64,000 nucleotides of DNA from Leptolyngbya sp. SIO1E4. Lineage in GTDB: Bacteria; Cyanobacteriota; Cyanobacteriia; Phormidesmidales; Phormidesmidaceae. The number at the start of each line of letters is the position of its first letter. Position 1 is the stretch's first letter. The notes beneath the pieces are model-generated. The model did not search any database and was not told the origin of the DNA. It worked only from the letters and a program-made list of their open reading frames with translations. The stretch is from the NCBI GenBank assembly GCA_010672825.2, contig JAAHFU020000005.1:62001-126000 (forward strand), in the 5' to 3' direction. This document shows positions 27,772-37,148 of the stretch, piece by piece. The position numbers were made by a program, and so were the translations under genes.

Positions 27772-29290
27772 CGCTGTGCCGTCGGTCGATTAGCCAGTAG
27801 CTTTCCATCTGCCCCCGCCCCTTGACTGCGATGGTGCCCCGGCGTTCAAAAATAAATCGACCCCTGAGGCGTCTGTAAACCTCAGGGGTTACCTGTATGC
27901 GAGCGGGCACCCCCGTCGTTTCCATGCGGCTGGCAATATTGACCGTGTCTCCCCACAGGTCATAGGCAAATTTGCGCATGCCAATAACCCCGGCGATCAC
28001 CGATCCCGTATTGATGCCGATGCGCAACTGAAAGGCAGTGCCGTCTGGGCGCACAAACGTATCCATAGCCTGCTGCATGTCTAAGGCCATCAGCGCCACG
28101 GCATCTGCATGATCAGGCCGGGCAACAGGCAAGCCTCCTGCTGCCATGTAGGCATCGCCTATGGTTTTGATCTTCTCTAACCCATGGCGCTCTGCCAGGC
28201 GATCAAACGTAGAGAACACATCATTGAGGAGGCACACGAGTTGCTTGGGGCTCATTTGCCCAGAAGCGGCGGTGAATTCGACCAAATCGGCAAAAAGCAC
28301 CGTCACCTCGTCAAAACTTTCAGCGATGGTGCGAGCGCCAGATTTTAGACGCGTGGCAATTTGATAGGGCAAGATATTGACCAGCAGGCGATCCGCTTGC
28401 CGCCGTTGATGGCGCAACTCCATCTCAATACGACGGCGCTCAGTCGTATCATGAACGATGCCTTCGTAGTACAAAAAGTGACTGTCTGCGTCGTAGACCT
28501 TCCGAATGGTTTCGCTGATCCAGATTTTAGTCCCATCTTTTCGATAGACTTCAGACTCTGCATCCACAATTTTTTCGTACTGTTGCAGATAAACCGCCAA
28601 TTCATCTCGGCGTTTGGGCTGAACGTAAAGCTGTTTCCCAATATCTGTAATGCTCTGGATTAAGTCGTCCGGTGAGTCATAGCCATAGGTTTGCGCCAAA
28701 GCCGGGTTAACACTAATGTAACGGCCTGCTTCCGTGGCTTGAAAAATCCCTTCTGTGGCATTTTCAAAAATTCTGCGGTATTTTGCTTCCGTTTGTCGGA
28801 GGGCATTTTCTACTTGCTTACGTTCCCGAACTTCTTGCAGCAGGAGTGCATTTTGATGACTCAGCTGCTGCCGACGCCGATAGCCATCCAATTGATACTG
28901 AATGCGAGCCACCACTTCATCTCGATGAAAGGGTGGACTCAAATAGTCACTGGCACCAGCATCAAAGGCTTGAGCAATTTGATGAGGGACGCGATCGCCC
29001 ACCATAATGACGGGAATATCTCGCGTGAGGCGGGTTTCTTTAAGGATTTGACACAGCCCATAACCATCTGTCGCAAGCAGAGGAATTCCAATGATGACAA
29101 GGTCAATTGTGTGTTCTCTAAAATAGGTCTGATGCTCGTCTAGAGACGCGACATCGTTAATACTGTAGTCACAATCTCTTAACACCTCAGAGAGAGATTG
29201 AAGGGCTAAATGTTCATTATGAACCATGAGCAACGTGTGCTCATTTCCCTTACTGACATGCAAATTTAATGGCTCGGCCCGGCTGCTCAA
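27767..29290 (-). CDS. REC-like, PAS, class III adenylate cyclase
   Basis: A 507-residue cytoplasmic enzyme expected to make cAMP. Residues 18-135 have a receiver fold, but the phospho-acceptor position reads DLVIIGIP with G68 in place of Asp, so it cannot be phosphorylated normally. A PAS domain follows (about 165-285), then the linker NILPYQIATRL typical of cyanobacterial cyclases, and the cyclase domain (325-505). Metal-binding D335 (FADLVEF) and D379, adenine-selecting K375 (KTIGD) and D444 (YDLWGD), and transition-state N451 and R455 are all present, so it should be active and adenine-specific. The start is TTG 29290; ATG at residue 22 is possible but would clip the receiver. Confidence 0.88.
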   Translation of the reverse strand: MSSRAEPLNLHVSKGNEHTLLMVHNEHLALQSLSEVLRDCDYSINDVASLDEHQTYFREHTIDLVIIGIPLLATDGYGLCQILKETRLTRDIPVIMVGDRVPHQIAQAFDAGASDYLSPPFHRDEVVARIQYQLDGYRRRQQLSHQNALLLQEVRERKQVENALRQTEAKYRRIFENATEGIFQATEAGRYISVNPALAQTYGYDSPDDLIQSITDIGKQLYVQPKRRDELAVYLQQYEKIVDAESEVYRKDGTKIWISETIRKVYDADSHFLYYEGIVHDTTERRRIEMELRHQRRQADRLLVNILPYQIATRLKSGARTIAESFDEVTVLFADLVEFTAASGQMSPKQLVCLLNDVFSTFDRLAERHGLEKIKTIGDAYMAAGGLPVARPDHADAVALMALDMQQAMDTFVRPDGTAFQLRIGINTGSVIAGVIGMRKFAYDLWGDTVNIASRMETTGVPARIQVTPEVYRRLRGRFIFERRGTIAVKGRGQMESYWLIDRRHSV

Positions 29291-29313
29291 GGTTAGCTAT
29301 CCTTCATGGATTC

Positions 29314-29347
29314 CACGACACGTCACTCAACACGACACGTCACTCAA
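29314..29347. repeat. Tandem 17 bp direct repeat
   Basis: CACGACACGTCACTCAA occurs twice without spacer (29314-29330, 29331-29347), about 25-55 bp upstream of the cyclase start. It contains ACACGT, so it could be a duplicated protein-binding site or a replication slippage product. Confidence 0.6.
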
Positions 29348-29636
29348 CAGGAAGCAACGTTGAATGGGTTGCCATACCCCTATATTGCCTCGACTCCCCC
29401 TATTTTGCATCGACGGTAGACATTACCGAGTGTTAACGACGTAATTCAAACAAAATCACACCCTGACGCCTGATCGAAGCAAATTGCACCCTTTTATTCC
29501 AACTATCCAACTATGAGTATGAGCAATTTTTGAGAGCAGAATAACAACTTCATCGCCCTTCATCGAGTCATTCTAAGTCCGGTTTACGTAACCGTCATCG
29601 GATATCATCGATTTCCACTCGAATCGTGTCCCAACA

Positions 29637-29658
29637 CTTTAGGTGTCTGTACCTAAAG
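29637..29658. promoter_or_regulatory. Short inverted repeat downstream of sir
   Basis: CTTTAGGT and ACCTAAAG form a perfect 8-bp stem with a 6-nt loop. It lies next to the stronger 29685 hairpin. Confidence 0.3.
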
Positions 29659-29684
29659 TTGGAGGGGGTCTATAGATAAGGTTA

Positions 29685-29708
29685 CCCAGCAACGATTCCG
29701 TTGCTGGG
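29685..29708 (-). terminator. Terminator-like hairpin of sir
   Basis: CCCAGCAACG and CGTTGCTGGG are perfect 10-bp complements with a 4-nt loop, 27 bp beyond the sir stop in the direction of transcription. The following T-run is weak. Confidence 0.5.
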
Positions 29709-29734
29709 ATCCTTTGTAAAGATTGCTGAGATAT

Positions 29735-31690
29735 TTACGGATTTACCTGATCATCTGATGCATTCTTCGCAAGGTAAGCCTGAATCGCATCCGCCGTAAT
29801 TTGTGACATTGGACGCCCCTCCCGCTCAGCCGTTTGTTTTAGCAATGCATAGGTCTCACCGTAGATACCAATGCGATGACGCTGATCTTTTTTCCGGGCC
29901 TTGTAAGTGGCTGGATCATAGCTGTCAGAAAATTGTCGGAGGGCATCAAAGCCGACGCGATCGCAAAAGTCACCAAAGCTTTCTGCGGCTTTCCGCCGGT
30001 CTCGGAAATAAATGAACAGGGGTTCTAGGCCTGTTTCCAACTCATTAACCTTGAGCCGCTCCACAAAAGGACGCGCAAGCCGGGTCTGATTGGGGGAGCC
30101 CCCTAGCCAAATTTGGTAGCTTTCGGGAGCGCTCCCGACAAACCCCAGTTCGGCCATGTAGGGGCGAGCACACCCATTGGGGCAGCCCGTCATCCGCACC
30201 ACAAAATGCTCGTTTTGGAGCCCGAGCTTATTCAGCAGCGATCGCAGCCGCCCCAATATGTCGGGAATCACCCGCTCTGATTCGGTAATGGCCAGGCCGC
30301 AGGTCGGCAAAGCCGGACAGGCCATTGCATAGCGCACTAGGGGCTCAATCTCAGCGGGCTCAATCACGCCATGGCTCGTCAAAATATCCTGAATGGCGGC
30401 CTTATCTTCAGGCTTAATTTCATAGAGCACGATGCTCTGATTGGCCGTAATCCGCATCGGCACCTGAAAACGCTGAACAATTTCCTTGAGGGCCGTTTTC
30501 AGCTTTAGGGTGCCGTTGTCATAGATGCGGCCATTGTCTACATTGACCCCAACAAACCACTGGCCATCGCCCTGCTCGTGCCAGCCGAGATAGTCTTCAA
30601 ACTGCCAGGCTGGCAGCGGTTGGTAAGGCTGCAGCGGTTTGCCCAAGTAGCTTTCTACCTGATGGCGGAACTTATCAACACCCCAGTCATTCAGGAGATA
30701 TTTCATCCGAGCATGGCGACGATTGAAGCGATCGCCATAATCCCGCTGGGTGGCCACAATCGCCTTCATCACATCGTAGACATCGGCTTTATCCACATAG
30801 CCAATTTCATCTGCTACCCGGGCAAAGGTTTCTTCTTTATTGTGGGTGCGCCCCATGCCGCCCCCGGCCAAAATGTTGAACCCTTGCAGGTCACCCGCTT
30901 CATCGGTGATTACCACCAGGGTGACATCCTGGGTATACACATCCACAGAGTTGTCGCCCGGCACCGTCACCGCCACCTTAAATTTCCGGGGCATGTAGTG
31001 GGTGCCGTAGATGGGCTCCTGACTGTTGTGGACAATGGTGCCGTTGCCGTTACGCTGCCGGGCTGCCACCACATCAGGATGCTCTTCGACCGTGACGGCC
31101 TTTTCTCCCTCTAACCAGATCTCGTAATAGGCTTCGGTTTGGGGGCGCAGCAGGTCGGCAATCTGATCGGCGTACTGCCGCGCCAACAGGTACTCTGGTT
31201 TGCGCTTAAAAGGGGCCGGGGGGGCCATGACATTGCGATTGAGGTCGCCACAGGCCCCCAAGGTAGAGCCCAAATTGCGAATAATCGTGGCGATCGTGGC
31301 CCTCAAGTTTTGCTTCAAGATGCCATGGAGTTGAATGCCTTGGCGAGTCGTGGCCCGCAGGTTGCCATAGCCATAGCGATCGCTGAGATCATTCAAAGCC
31401 AGATACAGTTCTGGGGGAATAAACCCACCCGGATTTCGAGTCCGCAACATCATGCGGTAGTCTTTCTCCTGGCCCTTAACCCGATTATCACGGTTGTCCT
31501 GCTGATAAGAGCCATGAAACTTTAAAATCTGCACCGCTGCTTCAGAGAAGTGAGTCGTCTCCTCCTGCAGCTCGCTTGCAAGCGGTTCTCGCAAGAAGTT
31601 ACTACGTTCCTTAATCCCTTCAAGTTTAGAGACCTTTTTCACAGAATCTTCTGCGGGGGAATAGCCTGGCCGGATCGGGGTCTGCACCAT
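29735..31690 (-). CDS. sir: Ferredoxin-sulfite reductase with extra C-terminal ribbon-helix-helix-like segment
   Basis: Reduces sulfite to sulfide with six electrons from ferredoxin, using a coupled siroheme and [4Fe-4S] cluster. 651 residues. The cluster ligands are CPALPTC and CPNGC in [12 protein letters not shown] and [17 protein letters not shown]; the siroheme-binding basic residues [12 protein letters not shown] and [12 protein letters not shown] are present. The two-fold repeated ferritin-like/NiR half pattern is complete. The last ~45 residues (604-643, [20 protein letters not shown] onward) look like a CopG/MetJ ribbon-helix-helix DNA-binding unit appended to the enzyme. ATG 31690 is chosen over the upstream frame start 31768 because the family N-terminus begins there. 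Confidence 0.94.
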   Translation of the reverse strand: MVQTPIRPGYSPAEDSVKKVSKLEGIKERSNFLREPLASELQEETTHFSEAAVQILKFHGSYQQDNRDNRVKGQEKDYRMMLRTRNPGGFIPPELYLALNDLSDRYGYGNLRATTRQGIQLHGILKQNLRATIATIIRNLGSTLGACGDLNRNVMAPPAPFKRKPEYLLARQYADQIADLLRPQTEAYYEIWLEGEKAVTVEEHPDVVAARQRNGNGTIVHNSQEPIYGTHYMPRKFKVAVTVPGDNSVDVYTQDVTLVVITDEAGDLQGFNILAGGGMGRTHNKEETFARVADEIGYVDKADVYDVMKAIVATQRDYGDRFNRRHARMKYLLNDWGVDKFRHQVESYLGKPLQPYQPLPAWQFEDYLGWHEQGDGQWFVGVNVDNGRIYDNGTLKLKTALKEIVQRFQVPMRITANQSIVLYEIKPEDKAAIQDILTSHGVIEPAEIEPLVRYAMACPALPTCGLAITESERVIPDILGRLRSLLNKLGLQNEHFVVRMTGCPNGCARPYMAELGFVGSAPESYQIWLGGSPNQTRLARPFVERLKVNELETGLEPLFIYFRDRRKAAESFGDFCDRVGFDALRQFSDSYDPATYKARKKDQRHRIGIYGETYALLKQTAEREGRPMSQITADAIQAYLAKNASDDQVNP

Positions 31691-32246
31691 AAGACGCCTG
31701 AGATGGAATAGCAATGAACAGGATGCGAAATTGCCGAGCACATCGCTGTGCTCAGCCTTACCCACCACTTAAACTCAAATGATTGTACGGTAAATCGGTC
31801 GGGATTGTGGTGAATAAGGTTAATCTTAACACTGGATCCGCACTTGTGAAACCAATTCAGGGGCATCTAAGGCAATAGCAAAAAGGGTGGCCCTCTGCAG
31901 ATGCAGCGCTGATAAAAACACGTAAACTCAATGTATCTAAACGAATTAAAAGCTACAGTAAATTCCCCTTGATACCGGTGGAGTTGCCCTTCGGTTTTCG
32001 CTAAGTTGAGTGGCAGATCCTCACATGCTCAAGGGTTTCACCGCACAACTGCATTGGGGGAATTGTTTGGTGAATAAAGTTAAATCTGATGCAAGAAACG
32101 TAAAGGATTCCAGCCCTTCTTAAGCGAGATCTCAGATAATGAATCTTAGTTTTACAGGCGTTTACAAGGCTTGGCGCTGCAGGTTCCAACATGATCTCTG
32201 TCATCCATAGGCAGGATGACGTGCATTGAATTAGGCTCCGTAGACA
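31691..32246. promoter_or_regulatory. Divergent sir promoter region with a repeated 20-bp box
   Basis: A 556 bp gap between divergent genes. Two similar boxes occur, TGGTGAATAAGGTTAATCT (31808-31826) and TGGTGAATAAAGTTAAATCT (32068-32087), 260 bp apart in the same direction. They could be paired sites for a regulator of sulfur assimilation (inference). No NtcA-type GTAN8TAC site was seen. Confidence 0.35.
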
Positions 32247-33254
32247 ATGATGGATTCATCCGGGAAACCCGTATCTATTACGACACATCAAATCCCTGTA
32301 GATACGAAGACGCAAGCGTTTTATCAAGCATGGGCACAGCGATACGGTGACTCCATAAACCGAGAGGCAGGCCCCCGGTTTATGGGAGACGAACGTAAAG
32401 CAGTGGCAGAGACCCTGCACCAGGCACTACGCCGGGTAAGCGCTGAAGCTTGGGTAAAGACGGAAGCCCTGATTGCCAAAGAGGTGGTTCGTCATCAAAT
32501 TAACGCTGACTATATTGATCCCTGGTCAATTTCACAGGATGTTTGCCAGGTTTATGATCTGACGTTGCAGCAATATGCCAAGGGCATTCAGGCTGAACGC
32601 TTTGCCGTTGATATCGCGCGCCAGATCGGGCGCATTCGCCATGGCTACACGGCTCAAGATCCTCGGGTGCTTGGGTTTGTTAGTATGCAGTTCCACTACA
32701 CCGGGCAACTGCTTTTAGGCTGTACGCCTCCCCATTATCAGCCTGATTTAGAACGTTACTTCAAAGCGATTGACGATCACCTTTACCTACCGCTACAGCG
32801 AGCCTACACCGCAGCTGCGACCTACGCCTACCATGCCTTAGAGTTAAAGGCCCTGCGGCGTTTAATTCCTGCCAGTAGCGCGATCGCCTATAAAGTGGTC
32901 ACCCAGGTGTTAACGGCCTTTCCCCATTACCACTCCTGGAGCGGGCCACTGGATTCAGCCCTGGTGCAGGCATCAAGCGTGCGCGACGTTGAAATGTTCC
33001 AGGCTTATTTATGGGTGTGTGTGCTAGAAGGCAACGCAATTGCCGTACAGCAGGAGCTGTTTCCGCTCTGTGTGATGCTCTACCCCGTCTTGAACGTGCG
33101 CTGGGAGTTAGTCAACTACATGCTCTTGTTGCTGGAGCATGAACTCGGACGACGACTAGAGCCGTCCCAATGGAAGCCGTTTAAGTCCCATTTAGAAGCC
33201 TTGAAGGGCATGTTTTCAGCGACTGTATTTCCGAATCAGTATGGGTTTGCCTGA
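32247..33254 (+). CDS. Conserved-looking helical protein of unknown function
   Basis: A 335-residue soluble protein, almost all helical, with no signal peptide or membrane helix. Features are an N-terminal acidic/amphipathic part, VYDLTLQQYAKGIQAERFAVD, LGFVSMQFHYTGQLLLGCTPP, and many Tyr/His residues (YFKAIDDHLYLPLQRAYTAAATYAYHALE). I cannot assign a family. Codon use and HIP1 content look native. It starts at ATG 32247 (a second ATG follows directly) and ends 2 bp from the convergent phosphoesterase gene. Its divergent neighbour is sulfite reductase. Confidence 0.7.
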   Translation: MMDSSGKPVSITTHQIPVDTKTQAFYQAWAQRYGDSINREAGPRFMGDERKAVAETLHQALRRVSAEAWVKTEALIAKEVVRHQINADYIDPWSISQDVCQVYDLTLQQYAKGIQAERFAVDIARQIGRIRHGYTAQDPRVLGFVSMQFHYTGQLLLGCTPPHYQPDLERYFKAIDDHLYLPLQRAYTAAATYAYHALELKALRRLIPASSAIAYKVVTQVLTAFPHYHSWSGPLDSALVQASSVRDVEMFQAYLWVCVLEGNAIAVQQELFPLCVMLYPVLNVRWELVNYMLLLLEHELGRRLEPSQWKPFKSHLEALKGMFSATVFPNQYGFA

Positions 33255-33256
33255 GG

Positions 33257-34648
33257 TCACAGGAGGAGTGGGGCAAATTCAGAACGTTGCCAGCAGCCTT
33301 GATACCGCTCTGCAATCAACGGACGAATGACAAACTGGGGGCGATCGCCCCCATGCACATCAATTCGGACAAACGAATAAGGCCATCGCGTATGGGGGGA
33401 GTCTCCCTGCCGCCCCAGAAAGATTTGTGACTTAGCCACCACACGCGAATCAACACCAATATCTTCTGAGACGGTGGTGAAGTTGGGATGCTGGGGCCGT
33501 AGCCTGGCGCCACTGCCGCCACAAATAATCCAGTTCAGATGGCTATCGGCATGGCCGGTGTCTACAGTTTGCAGATATTCAAAACAGTGGGCATGGCCGC
33601 TCAGCACCAGGTTGACCATCGGTTCAGGGGGAGATGTGCCCAACTGCTTGACCACGGCATCTAACACCCACCGCAAATGTCGGCGCGAAGATAAACAGGC
33701 GCGATCGCCGATTTTTGTGACCTCAGTGACATAGGGAGGGTGATGAAAGTAGAGGATCCGTCCCCGCACCTGAGGGGTGCTTAAGGAAGCCAGCAGGCGA
33801 TCGCGGAGCCAGAAAAGCTGCTCCCAGTCTAGATCGGCGGGCAGATCTGACCCTGGTTGAGCGGCGGCTAACACCTTAGCTCCGTCAACCTCCACCGGGT
33901 GGTTAAACGTGCTGGAATCCAGCCCAAAGAAGTCAATGCCCCCATAGCGAAACTGATAGTAGCGATTGGGCAGGCGCGTAAACTCTCTGGGTTGATAGGT
34001 TAAGCTGCGCCCACTGTCTGTCTCTGTGGTGTAGTGCTGCGCTAAATAGTCAGATAGCTGGCCGTTAGGCACATCCTTGAGATAGTCCAGAAAGGCCCGT
34101 GCATAGGTATCGCCAGAAGCCGACCCTCGTAGACTGACGTTGGTGGTGACAGGGACTTTAAAGAACTGTCGCAAAGGCTGAACCGCTGCCACCATCAAGC
34201 CGTAGGGAAACGGTAGGTTGTAATAATCATGGTTGCCAGGCACTGCCAGAAACGGTTTTTGAAACACCAGGTTGCGATAGCTCAAGGCTTCTGGAAAATC
34301 TCCCCCGACTAGCCATTCCCGATAGGGGGCGATGAAATTAGCCGGGTACTGCTCTGGCGCCCCCATTTGATACACCACATCACCGGTGTGCAGTAAAAAG
34401 CGGCAGCCCTCCATGTGGGTCGCCAGATATTCCGCCACTTCCCGCTGGGGGTGGTCATGGGGCTGGGGGCCAAACCCACTGTCCCCAATCACAACAAATG
34501 AAAAGGCTGGCGTTTCAGCCAGCCCATCTGCAATACTCAATCGGGTTTGATCAATCCCCTGATCTAGAATCTGTCGAGTTCCCCAACGAACCCGCGATCG
34601 CATCTTACGAATTTTGGTCGAAATCGGGGGGTCTAGCAGTAATCCCAT
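33257..34648 (-). CDS. Calcineurin-like metallophosphoesterase
   Basis: A 463-residue metallophosphoesterase. The metal-binding blocks are in order: VVIGDSGFG (about 52-60), LLHTGDVVYQMG, AVPGNHDYYNLP, and VLSGHAHCFEYLQ, giving the Asp, Asn and His ligands of the two-metal centre. FHHPPYVT adds the second conserved His. It lacks a signal peptide, so a cytoplasmic location is likely. Substrate cannot be told (purple-acid-phosphatase-like or phosphodiesterase). Its stop is 2 bp from that of the convergent unknown gene. Confidence 0.85.
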   Translation of the reverse strand: MGLLLDPPISTKIRKMRSRVRWGTRQILDQGIDQTRLSIADGLAETPAFSFVVIGDSGFGPQPHDHPQREVAEYLATHMEGCRFLLHTGDVVYQMGAPEQYPANFIAPYREWLVGGDFPEALSYRNLVFQKPFLAVPGNHDYYNLPFPYGLMVAAVQPLRQFFKVPVTTNVSLRGSASGDTYARAFLDYLKDVPNGQLSDYLAQHYTTETDSGRSLTYQPREFTRLPNRYYQFRYGGIDFFGLDSSTFNHPVEVDGAKVLAAAQPGSDLPADLDWEQLFWLRDRLLASLSTPQVRGRILYFHHPPYVTEVTKIGDRACLSSRRHLRWVLDAVVKQLGTSPPEPMVNLVLSGHAHCFEYLQTVDTGHADSHLNWIICGGSGARLRPQHPNFTTVSEDIGVDSRVVAKSQIFLGRQGDSPHTRWPYSFVRIDVHGGDRPQFVIRPLIAERYQGCWQRSEFAPLLL

Positions 34649-35129
34649 AGGTTTGTGAGGTGACGCTCACTAGCAATTTAGCCGGGCTCGGGAGCGATCG
34701 CCAAGGGGAAAATAGTAGACCGCTTGCACGAATAAAATAAGGCCCTCTCCTGTCCCCCAGAATTGATACTGCTGGCGAAATATTTCGCAAACTTGCGAAC
34801 TTACTGGAAGCCCCCTAAATCCCCCAATGCTGGGGGCCTCGGAAACCTTGATGCCACTGCCAATGTTTCTAACTGTTGATTTCGCCATTGGTATCAGAAT
34901 TTGGGGATACAGGGGGCCAATGCGTAAGTCCTAATCAATTTATAGCCTTGTTCAGTTGAGTCCAGTACATCCAGGCCAAGACAGGGTCTAGGGTTTGGGG
35001 TCTAGGGTGTGCTTGATTAGCCTGCATACTGCTATAGATGTGCCTTGCTGACATCTACAGCGGGCAACACGCTACAGATTCCTGGAGCCGCAACCCGGTG
35101 ATCCTGAGAGAACTTTATAATCGTTAACG
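34649..35129. other. 481 bp intergenic region between divergent genes, one dispersed repeat
   Basis: Holds the intact repeat at 34941-35036 and a CCCCCAATGCTGGGGG hairpin near 34828, of the interspersed GC-rich type. No gene recognised; the antisense open frames of 61-72 codons here have no family features. Confidence 0.5.
34941..35036 (-). repeat. Dispersed TATAGC repeat, intact copy E
   Basis: 96 bp, reverse orientation, from TATAGCCTTGTTCAGTTGAG to GCCTGCATACTGCTATA, with GGTCTAGGGTTTGGGGTCT core. Nearly identical to copy C. Confidence 0.88.
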
Positions 35130-36626
35130 TTGCCGACGGAGTCATCGTTGCTGGAGTTTTTGTCTTTTTCAATCCCCCTTGGGTTCGACACTGCCGTTTC
35201 AAGCCTTGATCGGTTTTTTAACCTGAGTGTTGATTTTTTAGAACGCACGCTGTTCTTCAGTATTGGGGGGCTACCGCTGGTCATTTTGTGGCTGTTGCTA
35301 GGGGCGACCTACTTTACCCTGCGGATGGGGTTCATCAATATTCGAGCCTTTAAACACGCCATTGATGTCACGCTCGGTCGCTATGACGACCCGGATGAAC
35401 CCGGGGAAGTGAATCACTTTCAGGCGATTGCCACGGCCCTTTCCGCCACAGTCGGGCTGGGCAACATTGCTGGCGTTGCGATCGCCATTCAGCTCGGAGG
35501 CCCTGGAGCAGTTGTGTGGATGACCTTGGCCGGCTTTTTAGGCATGTCCAGCAAGTTTGTGGAATGTACCCTGGCCCAGCAATACCGCACCTTCAGACCC
35601 GATGGCACCGTGGCCGGAGGGCCCATGTACTACTTGTCTCAAGGGTTCGAAAAGTTAGGGCTAAAATCCCTGGGGCAAGGGTTAGCGGTTTGCTTCGCCG
35701 TCTTTTGCGCGATTGGGGCCTTAGGCGGCGGCAATATGTTTCAGGCGAACCAAGCCCAGGCTGCGATCGCCCACATTTTCCCGATGGTTGACCAGTATGT
35801 TTGGGTCTATGGGCTGGGGCTTTCGCTGCTCGTGGGCTTGGTGATTATCGGCGGCATTCAGCGTATCGGCGCTGTGGCGGGGGCCATCGTGCCAACCATG
35901 GCGAGTCTCTACATGCTGTCAGGGCTGTGGGTCGTGATGGTTCACCTGACGGATGTTCCTGCCGCCGTTGCGCTAATAACCCGCGAAGCTTGGGCTCCCC
36001 AGGCCGTTGGGGGAGGGCTGGTTGGGGTATTGGTGCAGGGCATCCGCCGGGGACTGTTTTCCAACGCGGCCGGGATTGGGTCGGCGGCGATCGCCCATGC
36101 CGTAACCCGCACCAAAGAACCCGTTCGCGAAGGCATCGTAGCGTCCTTAGAACCCTTTATTGATACGATTTTAATTTGCAATATTACGGCCCTGGTCTGC
36201 GTCATTACCAATGCCTACCAAACTGCCCCCGAGTCAGCCCTCGGGTTTGAACTCGTGGCCACGGCCTTTAGTGACGTCATGGCAGGGTTCCCCGTCTTGC
36301 TCACCTTTGCGGTGTGCCTGTTTGCCTTCTCAACCATCATTTCTTGGGCCTACTACGGGGAACAGTGCTGGCGCTATCTGACAGGCGATCGCCTACCCAT
36401 CCTGTATCGCATCGTATATGTCGGGGCTACTTTTGTCGGGTCGGTTACTCAGCCCAGTGCCGTGCTGACTTTCAGCGACATGATGATGTTTGCCATTGCC
36501 ATCCCGAACCTGTTTGGCTGTATGGTGCTCTCTAACCAGGTGGCACGCGCTTTACAGGACTATTGGCAGCGCTTAACGTCTGGCCAGATGCCCAGGCATG
36601 GGGTCAAGCTATTGGACAATCCTTAA
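35130..36626 (+). CDS. Alanine/glycine:cation symporter (AGCS family)
   Basis: A 498-residue membrane carrier with about 10-11 helices, expected to import alanine or glycine with Na+ across the inner membrane. Family motifs are ATALSATVGLGNIAGVAIAI and GGPGAVVWMTLAGFLGMSSKFVECTLAQ, then GGPMYYLSQG, and GIRRGLFSNAAGIGSAAIAHA in the second half. The start is TTG 35130 by frame; the first helix begins after about residue 45, so another near start cannot be excluded. Single gene. Confidence 0.9.
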   Translation: MPTESSLLEFLSFSIPLGFDTAVSSLDRFFNLSVDFLERTLFFSIGGLPLVILWLLLGATYFTLRMGFINIRAFKHAIDVTLGRYDDPDEPGEVNHFQAIATALSATVGLGNIAGVAIAIQLGGPGAVVWMTLAGFLGMSSKFVECTLAQQYRTFRPDGTVAGGPMYYLSQGFEKLGLKSLGQGLAVCFAVFCAIGALGGGNMFQANQAQAAIAHIFPMVDQYVWVYGLGLSLLVGLVIIGGIQRIGAVAGAIVPTMASLYMLSGLWVVMVHLTDVPAAVALITREAWAPQAVGGGLVGVLVQGIRRGLFSNAAGIGSAAIAHAVTRTKEPVREGIVASLEPFIDTILICNITALVCVITNAYQTAPESALGFELVATAFSDVMAGFPVLLTFAVCLFAFSTIISWAYYGEQCWRYLTGDRLPILYRIVYVGATFVGSVTQPSAVLTFSDMMMFAIAIPNLFGCMVLSNQVARALQDYWQRLTSGQMPRHGVKLLDNP

Positions 36627-37148
36627 GACGCCGAGCGATCGCCCGTTGGCAAAAGAAATCGTGTTGCGAATCCTGAGATGGAGGAACCAAAAGATAGCGC
36701 AATCAAAGGTCTCTGGCTAGCCAGGAGATTGCGAACCCTTTGGGGATAGGGAGGGGCGCTTGCCTCCTTTGAGCCTCAGAATATCGAAAAGTTTCTCAGC
36801 GATAATTCGGTTTTGAACACCCATTTGATCAGGGATTTTCCAACCTTTAAACGCACGGGTTCGGTTGCCTAAACCCATGCAGCGGGAAACCGAATCCATC
36901 ACCGAAACAGAGAAATCGGCCCTTCATAGCCCATAAAGAACCTACCATAATCTTGTCGAATAGGAATCAACCTCAGAAATTGCCATAGTAAACAAATATT
37001 ATTCAGATTTGGTTTTCATCGCAGCTGTCTGAAGATTTGGATCCCGGTAAGTGTGAGGTTATATGAACAGAGAAACGCGATCTCTTTTTCCTGACTGCAC
37101 AATAACCCTATCGAGGATGATCCCAGCTGTCATTATTGAACCGGTGTT
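36627..37148. other. 522 bp intergenic region, nothing recognised
   Basis: Lies between two rightward genes. Only short antisense open frames without family resemblance (for example 36717-36902) were seen. It must hold the promoter of the TetR gene. Confidence 0.4.

Larger units (their letters stand above)
29291..29734. other. 444 bp intergenic region upstream of the cyclase gene and downstream of sir
   Basis: Contains the cyclase promoter, the 17-bp tandem repeat at 29314, and two inverted repeats near the sir end (29637 and 29685). No gene recognised. Confidence 0.5.

Noticed and set aside
36717-36902. 61-residue leftward frame in the gap before the TetR gene
   Set aside because: No ribosome site, no recognisable motif, and composition unlike the flanking genes.
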